From IMG/VR virus record IMGVR_UViG_3300050821_003884, positions 16,898-80,897 of that record: 64,000 bases of DNA; one strand, given 5' to 3'. Source of the stretch: a virus. Shown in pieces: positions 31,448 through 38,485 of this stretch. The position numbers and the translations under genes were made by a program. Each line of letters opens with the position of its first letter. Positions within the stretch are counted from its first letter, which is position 1. The notes under the pieces are model-generated. The model was not told the origin of the DNA, ran no database searches, and was given only the letters and a program-made list of their open reading frames with translations.

Positions 31448-31482
31448 GTAAAAGCAAAAGCCCCGGTATCGCTCGTTTAACC
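31448..31482 (-). repeat. Array interruption element d, inverted copy
   Basis: Positions 31450-31470 are the exact reverse complement of 31285-31305, with about 145 bp of array (four units) between. It is the only interruption in the opposite direction. The pair could fold into a long stem or mark an inverted segment. Confidence 0.65.
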
Positions 31483-31794
31483 AACCTTACGGCGAGCGCC
31501 AAGTTGGAAGCGTGGAACCGGAATCAGAGTGAGCGCCAAATACGCTGAGTGAAACCATGGGTGTTGCGAGCACCAGTAAGACTGCGTGAACCAAGATCAG
31601 GGAGAGTGCCAATCGATGAGAGTGAACCAAGTACACCGGGAGTTACCAAAGGAGTTGAGTGAACCAAAGAGTGTTGCGAGTGCCATAACTGCGGAGTAAC
31701 CAACCCACAAGCGAGTACCAAAGATTACGCGTGAACTAATTCATTTGCGAGCGCCAAGGAATCGGAGTGAACCAATCAGCAGGGGAGGAGGACC

Positions 31795-31953
31795 GTGAAA
31801 ACTTACACCGTGCTGCTCAGGGACCGCAGTTATCACGAAATTAAAGCCATGAACGAAAACAGCGCTTACAACAAGGCCCTGCGCCGCTTCGGAATCCATA
31901 GCGTCTTTGCCGTCTGGCGGACCCGATCAGCGCCCGGAGTCTTTAAGGATTAA
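31795..31953 (+). CDS. Small protein embedded in the array, 52 aa
   Basis: GTG start behind GGGGAGGAGG. The protein reads MKTYTVLLRDRSYHEIKAM, then NENSAYNKALRRFGIHSVFA. It is a beta-alpha mini-protein that resembles short phage proteins without known role. It is flanked on both sides by array units, so it is transcribed with the array if that is read rightward. It could be a Tas accessory factor or just a passenger. Confidence 0.7.
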   Translation: MKTYTVLLRDRSYHEIKAMNENSAYNKALRRFGIHSVFAVWRTRSAPGVFKD

Positions 31954-31973
31954 GGGAACAACAGCCAGTGTAG

Positions 31974-32259
31974 ATGCGAGCGCCAAGATACCAGTGTGAG
32001 CCGATGTACAGCGAAAGCCATCTTTGACGGGAGTACCGGAAGGATTGAGTGAACCAATGTCGAAGGTGAGCACCACGGTATAGGAGTGAACCAATAGATG
32101 CGAGAGCGCCACAGCCATAGCGTGAACCAGCTTGATAGTGAGTGCCAGATATAGGGAGTGAACCAGAACCCTAGAGAGCGCCAAGATTGAGGAGTGAATT
32201 TGAAAGAAGTTACCCCGGATCGCGTGCGAGTGCCGAATCCAAGGAGTGAATTTTAATTT
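31974..32259. repeat. TIGR-like guide array, part II (about 8 units)
   Basis: The same A and B cores continue after the 52-aa gene. Units at 32067, 32104, 32140 and 32175 are 35-37 bp apart. Two positions (about 32010 and 32195-32225) are degenerate. The last B core (GAGTGAA, 32242) is followed by TTTTAATTT and then by an A core that contains the tas start codon. Confidence 0.8.
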
Positions 32260-33276
32260 ATGAGCACCATCGCACCCATCGCTGAAGTCATGGAGCCGCT
32301 CAAGCGGCTTACGCGGGATTTAGCCAAAGCCGCCGTCACCCTGTCCGCGCACGAGGCGCGGTTTCTGGTGGACGCCTACTACATGATGCAGAAGAACCGC
32401 ATCGCCGCCGCGCATCAGATTCGTACCCTGAGCGCGGGCAACGAACCCCACACCGTGCTGGACTGGCTGGAAACCCAGAGCGAGATGCTGGAATCGCAGA
32501 TCAAACGCGCTCTGGACAAGTGGACGGACGCGAACCCGGTCGGCATCTGGGCAAAGAGTATCACCGGCATCGGCCCCGTCATCGCGGCGGGATTACTGGC
32601 GCATATCGACATCACCCACTCGGAGACGGCGGGGCATATCTGGTCCTTCGCCGGACTCAATCCCGAGATGGTGTGGAAGAAAGGAGAGAAGCGGCCTTTC
32701 AACGCGTCGCTCAAAACCCTGTGCGCCTTCAAACTGGGCGAGTCGTTCGTGAAGGTGCAGGCGAATGAAAACGACATCTACGGCAGGGTCTTCGCCATGC
32801 GCAAGAAGCAGGAAGCGGAATACAATGTGGCGGGCAGGTTTGCCCAGATAGCCGCGACGAAGGCGGCGATGGTTGGCAAGTCCACCGACGCGTACAAGGC
32901 GTACAGCGCCAACCTGCTGCCCCCGGCGCACATCCATGCGCGGGCCAGACGCTACGCGGTAAAACTGTTTTTAGCCCATTACCACATGGTGGCTTATTTC
33001 CAGCACCACCAGCGGCTGCCGCCCTTTCCCTACGCCTTCTCCCATCTGGAAGGGCACATCCACTTCATCGAGCCGCCGCATGCGGATTTGATTCCGGGCC
33101 TGCCTGCGGCGCTGAATATCTACCAGTTAGAGATGCGCAACCGGCCAAGGAATTTTAATCCACGACAACCAAAAGCTATGAGCGCACCAATGCAGATGAG
33201 TGAACCAGTGTCGCCGGGTGTACCAAGAAACGAGAGTGAACCGAAGCCGAAAGGCAAAAGGAAGCGCAAGGCGTAA
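32260..33276 (+). CDS. tas: Tas-like protein: Nop/IS110-type RNA-guided protein without nuclease domain
   Basis: This 338-aa protein has a helical N-terminal region (residues 1-95, with ARFLVDAYYMMQKNRIAAA). A domain resembling the IS116/IS110/IS902 transposase C-terminus follows at about 98-170: SITGIGPVIAAGLLAHIDI, then GHIWSFAGLNPEMVWKKGE. The C-terminal part is HIHARARRYAVKLFLAHYH (224-242), and the end is a basic tail. TIGR-associated (Tas) proteins have a Nop domain related to this IS110 region and use 36-nt dual-spacer RNAs to find DNA. TasR has an added RuvC domain and TasH an HNH; neither is visible here, so it matches the stand-alone type (TasA in my recollection). Binding without cutting, for example repression, is the expected activity. 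The start codon lies in an array core and residues 307-328 are encoded by two array units. Many databases would call it a transposase; there are no terminal inverted repeats or DEDD domain. Confidence 0.8.
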   Translation: MSTIAPIAEVMEPLKRLTRDLAKAAVTLSAHEARFLVDAYYMMQKNRIAAAHQIRTLSAGNEPHTVLDWLETQSEMLESQIKRALDKWTDANPVGIWAKSITGIGPVIAAGLLAHIDITHSETAGHIWSFAGLNPEMVWKKGEKRPFNASLKTLCAFKLGESFVKVQANENDIYGRVFAMRKKQEAEYNVAGRFAQIAATKAAMVGKSTDAYKAYSANLLPPAHIHARARRYAVKLFLAHYHMVAYFQHHQRLPPFPYAFSHLEGHIHFIEPPHADLIPGLPAALNIYQLEMRNRPRNFNPRQPKAMSAPMQMSEPVSPGVPRNESEPKPKGKRKRKA

Positions 33277-33609
33277 ACCACAGTACTTGCGAGCACCAAG
33301 CAGTCGGAGTGAACCAGAGAATCGGAGAGCACCAAGCCAAGGGAGTGAACCAGCACACGAGAGAGCACCAAGGAGCGCGAGTGAACCAGTAAGTTAGCGA
33401 GTACCAAGAACCGCGAGTGAACCATTAGCAGTTGCGAGCACCAGAACTAGGGAGTGAACCAGTAGCCACGTGAGCACCAATATCGGTGAGTGAACCATCA
33501 TGGTTGTGAGCACCAGAGGAAACACGTGAACCAAGATTTCCGTGAGCGCCAATGGACGAGAGTAAACCGGAAAGCGGGAGAGCACCAAGCGGATAGAGTG
33601 AACCAAACC

Positions 33610-33642
33610 AGCAATACCGGGGCTTTTGTACTTTGAACTAAT
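33610..33642 (+). repeat. Array interruption element e
   Basis: ATACCGGGGCTTTTGTACTT (33614-33633), then TGAACTA, a modified B core. It is identical to element c over ATACCGGGGCTTTTG. Confidence 0.6.
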
Positions 33643-33780
33643 TCATCAGGGAGCGCCAAAAAGAATGCGTGAACCATGGGCCATGCGGGTGCCAAAGCAC
33701 GAGAGTGAAAACCATTCCGCGTGAGCGTACCAAAAATGTCGCGTGAACCAGAGTCGTTGTGAGTGCCATACAAAGGGAGT

Positions 33781-33805
33781 GAGCGGGTTTTGTACTTAAC
33801 CGATT
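33781..33805 (+). repeat. Array interruption element f
   Basis: GAGCGGGTTTTGTACTTAAC splits a B core and is followed by CGATTATCAGGC and a normal A core. It shares TTTTGTAC with elements a and e. Confidence 0.55.
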
Positions 33806-34026
33806 ATCAGGCGAGCGCCAGCGTCGAGGAGTGAACCACGAGCCGCGAGAGCACCAATGCTGCGGAGTGAACCAGAAGGAGATGAGAGCGCCAAGGCAGG
33901 GAAGTGAACCAGTGTACCAGTGAGCACCAAAATGAGTGAGTGAACCATTAGATTAAGGGAGCACCAATAGTACGGCGTGAACCAAAAAGCGAGAGAGCGC
34001 CAAGTTGGAAGTGTGAACCAAAGGAC

Positions 34027-34251
34027 ATGAGAGTGCCAGACAAAGGGAGTGAAATTAAATTCAGCTCCGGCGTGCGTGGCAAGTACGCCGGGAAGCTGCC
34101 GCTGGTGGCCGACGTGAGTATTAGCATCACCTGCCCCAAGTGCGGGATGACGAGTTACAACCCGAACGACGTAAGCCAGCGTTACTGCGGCAACTGCCAT
34201 GCATTTCACGACGACATGAAAGAGGGGTTTGAACGTGGCCCTAGAAGCTGA
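34027..34251 (+). CDS. Zinc-ribbon protein starting inside the last array unit
   Basis: This protein of up to 74 aa has a core SISITCPKCGMTSYNPNDVSQ, then RYCGNCHAFHDD, a widespread short zinc-ribbon family. From ATG 34027 the first nine residues are encoded by an array unit (MRVPDKGSE). A GTG near 34098 with GGGAAG upstream is an alternative start that would exclude the array. Its function is unknown. Confidence 0.65.
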   Translation: MRVPDKGSEIKFSSGVRGKYAGKLPLVADVSISITCPKCGMTSYNPNDVSQRYCGNCHAFHDDMKEGFERGPRS

Positions 34252-34729
34252 GATCGAGCGCGGCTGGGCGCTGCTGGAACTGGATGTGCCTGCCTTAGAG
34301 GGCGGCGTCGCCATGAAGTTTGTCGTCGAAAACGATACCGAATCGACTATCGTCTTCGTGCCCGAACCGGAAGTGATCAACGATCCCGATCTGAAAAGCG
34401 CCGTTGCCCAGAAGGTGCGTAAGCTGGTGCGGGAGATGGACGCGCACACCGTCTATCACATCTCCGATGCATGGACCGGCCACGTGCCCGACGCCAAGAA
34501 CAGGCCGGAGCTGATGCGACTGGTGCAGGAGGTCGGGATAAAGAAGGCTTCCGAAATGGGCCTTGCCACCGTGCGCGAAGCTCTGATGTGCCAGATTACC
34601 AAGCGCAATGAGGCCGCCCTGCTGCGCTGGTTCTATCGCCGCGAGGGCACGGAAGAAAAGATCGTCATGGAGGAGCGCGATAAAATCAACGGACTGGCGC
34701 AGGGAAGATTCTCCAAGCTCTTTACCTGA
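34235..34729 (+). CDS. Hypothetical protein, 164 aa
   Basis: It has an acidic N-terminus and a helical C-terminal half (KKASEMGLATVREALMCQIT, EEKIVMEERDKINGL). GTG 34235 follows GAGGGG by eight bases and overlaps the zinc-ribbon end by 17 bases. It begins VALEAEIERGWALLELDVPALEG. No family was recognised. Confidence 0.6.
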   Translation: MALEAEIERGWALLELDVPALEGGVAMKFVVENDTESTIVFVPEPEVINDPDLKSAVAQKVRKLVREMDAHTVYHISDAWTGHVPDAKNRPELMRLVQEVGIKKASEMGLATVREALMCQITKRNEAALLRWFYRREGTEEKIVMEERDKINGLAQGRFSKLFT

Positions 34730-34753
34730 AAATAAATTCTGGAGGGAAGTTAC

Positions 34754-35314
34754 ATGAGCTGCCCACGCGACGGAAGGCAGAGCCACCCCCTGTTCCAAAC
34801 GTGGCGTTCCATGGTGCGTCGGTGCCACGATCCAAAGTTTAGGCACTATAAGAATTACGGCGCACGTGGCATTCGCGTCTGCGATGTATGGCGACGGTCA
34901 TTCTGGCAGTTCGTGACTGACGTAGGCCAGCGGCCAGCGGGCCGTAGCTTAGACCGGGAGGATAATAACGGTCCTTATTCTCCCGGCAATGTTAAATGGG
35001 CTACACGCGAGGAACAGGGTCGAAACACGCGCTTCAATCGTCTGCTTACGGTCAACGGTGTTACGAAAACATTGCAGGAGTGGAGCAATGAAACGGGTCG
35101 CCCGAAGAGCACTCTTTTTAATCGCATCCGACGCGGCTGGACGGGCGAGGAGGCTGTGCTCACCCCCGTGCGCGGAGAAAGCGTCTTGAGCGTGTGCCAT
35201 GAGCTTGGGTTGAACCCTAATACGGTAGCGGGCAGACTACGCCGTGGCTGGACATGGGAGCAAGCGATTGCTAAACCTGTTCAGGTCCATCGAAGGAGAG
35301 ATTATGTCCACTAA
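34754..35314 (+). CDS. Homing-endonuclease-like phage protein (YGxRGI family)
   Basis: This 186-aa protein has the order TWRSMVRRCHDP, YKNYGARGIRVCDVWRRSF, GRSLDREDNNGPYSPGNVKW and ATREEQGRNTR. This is a common phage family related to HNH-type homing enzymes (the C/H/D/N residues fit a divergent zinc-less HNH). Two helix-turn-helix tails follow, ending RIRRGWTGEEAVLTPV and RLRRGWTWEQAIAKPV. It overlaps the next gene by 11 bases. It is probably a selfish DNA-cutting gene inserted among early genes. Confidence 0.7.
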   Translation: MSCPRDGRQSHPLFQTWRSMVRRCHDPKFRHYKNYGARGIRVCDVWRRSFWQFVTDVGQRPAGRSLDREDNNGPYSPGNVKWATREEQGRNTRFNRLLTVNGVTKTLQEWSNETGRPKSTLFNRIRRGWTGEEAVLTPVRGESVLSVCHELGLNPNTVAGRLRRGWTWEQAIAKPVQVHRRRDYVH

Positions 35315-35972
35315 ATGCCCCGTTGAACACACTCTGAGGCCGGATTTGCCACCCTTGCCGGAAAATATGAAGCATTTGCCTATCTTTCGTTCTTACCCCG
35401 TGCCCGCCTTCGTCCACTGGCTGGAAAACGGCGAACCCGAGTTCCGCATCCTTGAGCCGGGTTACTTCGTCAAAGCCATCCGCCAGTCCCTGTGCTGGGT
35501 CTGCGGCCTGCCTTTTACCAACCGCCGCAGAGCCTTCGTCATTGGGCCGATGTGCGCCATCAACCGCATCTCCGCCGAGCCACCCTGCCATGTGGAATGC
35601 GCCCGCTTCTCCGCCATCGGCTGCCCCTTCATGAGCCGTCCTCACATGGTCCGGCGCGAGGACAACCTGCCCGATGGCATCCACGTGCAGGAAGGCCACG
35701 TCGAGCATAATCCCACCGTGGCGCTGGTCTACCACACGCGAAAGTTCAAGGTCTTCAACACCAAGACCGGCCCGCTGGTTGAAATGGATGAGCCATACGA
35801 CGTGGAGTGGTATTACCAAGGGCGCAGGGCCACGCGGGACGAGGTTCTGGGGGCGCTGGTGAAGGGCATCGCGCAACTGCGCGATGAAGCTCTCACGCAC
35901 GGCCCGGAGGCGGTCACGGAGATGGAGAAGCAGATCGCCTACGTGCTCGACAATCTGGTGCCGGTACGATGA
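35304..35972 (+). CDS. Conserved phage Cys-rich protein, 222 aa
   Basis: It has LPIFRSYPVPAFVHWLENGEPE, LCWVCGLPF, FVIGPMCAINRISAEPPCH and ECARFSAIGCPFMSRP, the constant features of a phage family without assigned function. The five conserved Cys/His could bind zinc. The C-terminal 60 residues are helical. ATG 35304 follows AAGGAGAG. Confidence 0.7.
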   Translation: MSTKCPVEHTLRPDLPPLPENMKHLPIFRSYPVPAFVHWLENGEPEFRILEPGYFVKAIRQSLCWVCGLPFTNRRRAFVIGPMCAINRISAEPPCHVECARFSAIGCPFMSRPHMVRREDNLPDGIHVQEGHVEHNPTVALVYHTRKFKVFNTKTGPLVEMDEPYDVEWYYQGRRATRDEVLGALVKGIAQLRDEALTHGPEAVTEMEKQIAYVLDNLVPVR

Positions 35973-36247
35973 GCGGCGACATGAAAGTAAAGTTCATCCC
36001 TTCGGGCCGGGGCAAGGCGCAGTGTCCGCCCGATCCGGAGTTTCCCAAAGGCGTGCATATCCGCGCTCCCGCAGGCGTTGTCCACACTTGCAGGGTGGAG
36101 CTGCCCTATCCCGCCCCGGAGTGCGGCATGTTCAGCATCGCGTGCGAGCGCTGCGGCCTTACGGTGATGATTACGGCGGCGGGGCGGGTAGACGATCCGG
36201 TCAGCGTGGAGCTGCCCTGCGCGTGGACGGCAGGCAGAAAGGGATAA
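35969..36247 (+). CDS. Small Cys-containing protein, 92 aa
   Basis: It contains CRVELPYPAPECGMFSIACERC, then GLTVMITAAGRVDDPVSVELPC. This resembles a small zinc- or disulphide-stabilised beta domain. It overlaps the upstream gene by ATGA; an inner ATG at 35981 is possible. Its function is unknown. Confidence 0.6.
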   Translation: MSGDMKVKFIPSGRGKAQCPPDPEFPKGVHIRAPAGVVHTCRVELPYPAPECGMFSIACERCGLTVMITAAGRVDDPVSVELPCAWTAGRKG

Positions 36248-36252
36248 AGCGG

Positions 36253-36438
36253 ATGAAAAGCGAACAGGAGGTACGCACCCGACTTGAAGCCATCTACGAC
36301 GAGCTGGTGCGCCTGCGTCACCAGCCCAAGCCATGGGCGCTCCAGACGCGGCAGGATATCGACCGCGCCCACGGACGCATCGACGCGCTGGAATGGGTGC
36401 TGGAACTGGGGATATACGGGGCCGAGGCCAAGCGATGA
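36253..36438 (+). CDS. Short helical protein, 61 aa
   Basis: MKSEQEVRTRLEAIYDELVRL is followed by DRAHGRIDALEWVLELG. This is a two-helix protein common in phages. It overlaps the next gene by four bases. Its function is unknown. Confidence 0.6.
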   Translation: MKSEQEVRTRLEAIYDELVRLRHQPKPWALQTRQDIDRAHGRIDALEWVLELGIYGAEAKR

Positions 36439-36671
36439 AGGCGGCGAGCGAACTGGCGGCGCTGAGGGCGGAAAACGAGCGGCTGAAGCAGGTGCTCGCG
36501 ACGATACAGGAGGAGTGCAACAACTTTGTCGAAGCGTACTCCTTCGCCAAGCCGTATCCGAAGGGGTATATCTACACGCTGGCGGAGTCCCGCGCCGGGA
36601 TGGTCTTTGCCCACGGACGCTTTCAGGTGATGGCCAAGAAGATCGCCGAGGCTATAAGTGGGGTATCTTAA
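36435..36671 (+). CDS. Coiled-coil start, hypothetical, 78 aa
   Basis: It has an N-terminal coiled coil (MKAASELAALRAENERLKQVL) and then FVEAYSFAKPYPKGYIYTLA. The ATGA overlap with the previous gene supports it. It is the last gene before a 421-bp gap. Confidence 0.6.
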   Translation: MKAASELAALRAENERLKQVLATIQEECNNFVEAYSFAKPYPKGYIYTLAESRAGMVFAHGRFQVMAKKIAEAISGVS

Positions 36672-37092
36672 GCAAGGGTTAAGTTATAAACCAAGAGCCA
36701 TTTTATATAATCAGGTTAGTAAGTTAAGTTATTCCCCCTGTAAGGGATGCAGACCTTAGTAACATCGGAAATAAATTGTTGTTTTTGTCGCCGAATGCCT
36801 TGACAAATTGATGATGATCATCAGATATTTGTGATCAACGTCAGGCGGGATATTTAGCCTCCCCCGTTGCCCGTAACACAGTACGGGCGCACAAAGGTTT
36901 CTGTCGCACGCCGCCACGTGAAGGGGAAATCTTCCCCGCAACCCAGCAATGGGAAATTAAAATTTTCGCCGCTACTTCGCTGAATTGCGACAGCGGCGAG
37001 TTGCGTTTTTAGGGTTGATTGCTGTTTCGCCGACTTACGGACTTGCAAAGAATTGCGCCTTTTACCGCTGAGCTATTGCTGGGAGGCTGAAA
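36672..37092. other. Intergenic control region with palindrome
   Basis: 421 bp without a gene. It contains the palindrome TGATGATCATCA at 36812-36823, matching the longer palindrome at 41190, and an AT-rich stretch before it that could hold promoters. Hairpins occur at GGGGAAATCTTCCCC (36920-36934) and GCCGCTACTTCGC...GCGACAGCGGC. A tRNA-like D-arm (GCTCAGCGGTAAA on the - strand near 37070) is not backed by a full cloverleaf. Confidence 0.4.
36811..36823. promoter_or_regulatory. Palindromic operator candidate
   Basis: TGATGATCATCA is a perfect 12-bp palindrome in the control region before the 37093 operon. The same core is at 41190-41209. Confidence 0.4.
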
Positions 37093-37278
37093 TTGGCTAC
37101 ACAAAGTACCTTCGAAACATCTATGCAGCGTGCCTGTTTACGCTGCGGGCATGAGTGGATTCAGCGCAAGATTTCCGATGACAAACCGGCCCAGTGTCCG
37201 GCGTGCAAAAGTCCGAAGTGGAACATTAAATCCACTCGGGCGCGGGCGGGAAAGCGAAAAAGCGACAACCCAAATTAA
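37093..37278 (+). CDS. Small zinc-ribbon protein, TTG start
   Basis: This 61-aa protein contains CLRCGHEWIQRKISDDKPA, then QCPACKSPKWN, the cleanest copy of the genome's ribbon family. It has a basic tail. TTG start with GGGAGG upstream and the context AAATTGGC, which is repeated at 38159. Confidence 0.7.
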   Translation: MATQSTFETSMQRACLRCGHEWIQRKISDDKPAQCPACKSPKWNIKSTRARAGKRKSDNPN

Positions 37279-37327
37279 AACCGGGGAGGGGGCTGAGCCA
37301 TGCCCGGAAACCGGGCGGAGGAGCGGC

Positions 37328-37858
37328 ATGAGCTTCCACGAGCAGGCCAATGACGAAACCAATCGCCTCTGGGCTTATCGCGAGGGTGAGAACGCGTTCG
37401 ACAACGACCAGCGCAAGTGGGTATATGCCCGCGATAACCGCGAGCATGTGCTGAGGCTGGAAGAGGCCGTGCGCGATCTGGAAGAGCTGCCGAAAGGCAC
37501 GCCGATTCCCCTCGCCGATCTCGACGCCCTGCTCACGCGTACCGATGGCGAGCGTGCGCGGCTGAGGAAGGAGAACGACTACCTGCGCGGCGTGGTGGGC
37601 AACGGAAATTACGCCTGCGTCTACTGCGGGCTGTCGCGGGAAGACATGGCCAAGTGCCCCAGCGGCTTTCCCGGCTGCGCCCGCGCCGACGACATCCTGT
37701 GCGCTCCGCCCTGCGCGGGCTGCATCCGCCTCGCCGAGGTGCGCAGAGAGACGCTGGCCAAGGCGCGGGACTGGCTACAGGAAAATAACGGAGCGCTGGC
37801 GGCCTATGCCGAAGAGATGTATCGGGCGCTGGCTCCGAAAGTTACGGAGGACACATGA
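37328..37858 (+). CDS. Hypothetical protein with central Cys cluster, 176 aa
   Basis: It has helical N- and C-termini around ACVYCGLSREDMAKCPSGF, then PGCARADD and CAPPCAGC, a probable zinc site. It starts MSFHEQANDETNRLWAYREGE behind GGAGGAG. Its function is unknown. It overlaps the next gene by ATGA. Confidence 0.65.
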   Translation: MSFHEQANDETNRLWAYREGENAFDNDQRKWVYARDNREHVLRLEEAVRDLEELPKGTPIPLADLDALLTRTDGERARLRKENDYLRGVVGNGNYACVYCGLSREDMAKCPSGFPGCARADDILCAPPCAGCIRLAEVRRETLAKARDWLQENNGALAAYAEEMYRALAPKVTEDT

Positions 37859-38157
37859 GCGGGGACGGGAAGCAGCTCCGGATAGAGGAGCTGCCGCTGA
37901 TACGGGACGACTTCATCATTCGCGCCGGGTTTCATTCAGAATTCCGCGCCGGAAGCGCATCCGCCGACGTAGCCGGAACCTTTACCGAGGAAGACGCCGA
38001 GGATGTGATCGCCATGCTGGAGATTACCATCCGCTCTGTAAAACGGCAGATGCGGGCACCGGGCGAGCAGGAATTAGAGCCGCTGCCCATCGTCGATGAC
38101 CGCAATCAGAATCCCGCCTACGCCTGCTGGGAAGGCATCGGGGAACAGGAGAAATAA
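37855..38157 (+). CDS. Hypothetical protein, 100 aa
   Basis: Acidic, with FIIRAGFHSEFRAGSASADV and FTEEDAEDVIAMLEITIRSV. The layout looks like a small alpha/beta domain. It is coupled to both neighbours. Confidence 0.55.
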   Translation: MSGDGKQLRIEELPLIRDDFIIRAGFHSEFRAGSASADVAGTFTEEDAEDVIAMLEITIRSVKRQMRAPGEQELEPLPIVDDRNQNPAYACWEGIGEQEK

Positions 38158-38158
38158 A

Positions 38159-38467
38159 TTGGCAAGCATCATGATCAACGGCATCGTGTCGCATCGCGAC
38201 AAGCAGCCATACATCCAGATCAGCAATGAAAACGGCATCCTCGCCCAGCTCTCGATGGCACAGGCCAGAAACGTGGCCATGGATATTTTACAAATGAGCG
38301 CAAGAACGGAATGCGACGCCATGATCCGGAAATTCTTCGACACCAACGAGTTTCCTGAAGGCGCTGCGGACGCGCTGGTCATCAGCTTCCGCGACTACCG
38401 CGCCCAGCTCGACGACGAGGAAATCAAAACCAGCCGCAGCGACCCGGATACCGGAGAAAGACACTAA
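38159..38467 (+). CDS. Hypothetical protein, TTG start, 102 aa
   Basis: MASIMINGIVSHRDKQPYIQIS is followed by LSMAQARNVAMDILQMSARTECDAMIRKFF. It is a common short phage protein type with a strand-rich start and a helix of the form AqArnvAmdIlq. TTG is preferred because GGAG is eight bases upstream; ATG 38171 is an alternative. Confidence 0.6.
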   Translation: MASIMINGIVSHRDKQPYIQISNENGILAQLSMAQARNVAMDILQMSARTECDAMIRKFFDTNEFPEGAADALVISFRDYRAQLDDEEIKTSRSDPDTGERH

Positions 38468-38485
38468 GAGAAAGGACAACCCTCT

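Larger units (their letters stand above)
30160..31790. repeat. TIGR-like guide array, part I (about 40 units)
   Basis: Each unit is 36 bp: core A (GAGYRCCA), about 10 variable bases ending GA or GC, core B (GTGAAYCA), about 10 variable bases ending GA or GC. Between 30782 and 30962 five units follow with exactly 36-bp steps. The first few units (30160-30330) and one near 30530 are degenerate. Variable parts all differ by eye. Two alternating cores, two variable segments and a 36-nt period are what is described for tandem interspaced guide RNA (TIGR) arrays, whose 36-nt RNAs carry two spacers. Tas gene downstream. Transcript orientation cannot be fixed from the sequence. Confidence 0.85.
33178..34050. 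repeat. TIGR-like guide array, part III (about 22 units)
   Basis: The array begins inside the tas coding region (33179-33242, two units in frame) and continues past the stop. From 33292 to 33581 nine A cores (GAGCACCA-type) follow at 36 or 37 bp steps. B cores read GTGAACCA almost without change, cleaner than part I. Two interruption elements split it at 33612 and 33783. The last A core (GAGTGCCA, 34030) lies in the start of the next gene. Confidence 0.85.

Noticed and set aside
32260-33276. Calling the 338-aa protein an IS110-family insertion sequence transposase
   Set aside because: No N-terminal DEDD RuvC-like domain, no element ends or target duplications, and the protein is embedded in a guide-like array whose cores overlap its ends.
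30390-33773. Many - strand reading frames in the array encoding repeats such as VHSxxLVLxxxL
   Set aside because: They are the translation of the 36-bp array (12 codons per unit). They lack ribosome sites, break at every interruption element, and the conserved unit is at DNA level with variable positions in all codon places.
30160-34050. Calling the array a CRISPR
   Set aside because: Cores are 8 nt, two different ones alternate, variable parts are about 10 nt, and no cas gene is present.
37020-37085. Possible tRNA on the - strand
   Set aside because: A D-arm-like GCTCAGCGGTA and a TTTGCAA loop are present, but anticodon and T stems do not pair and no CCA-ready acceptor stem closes.
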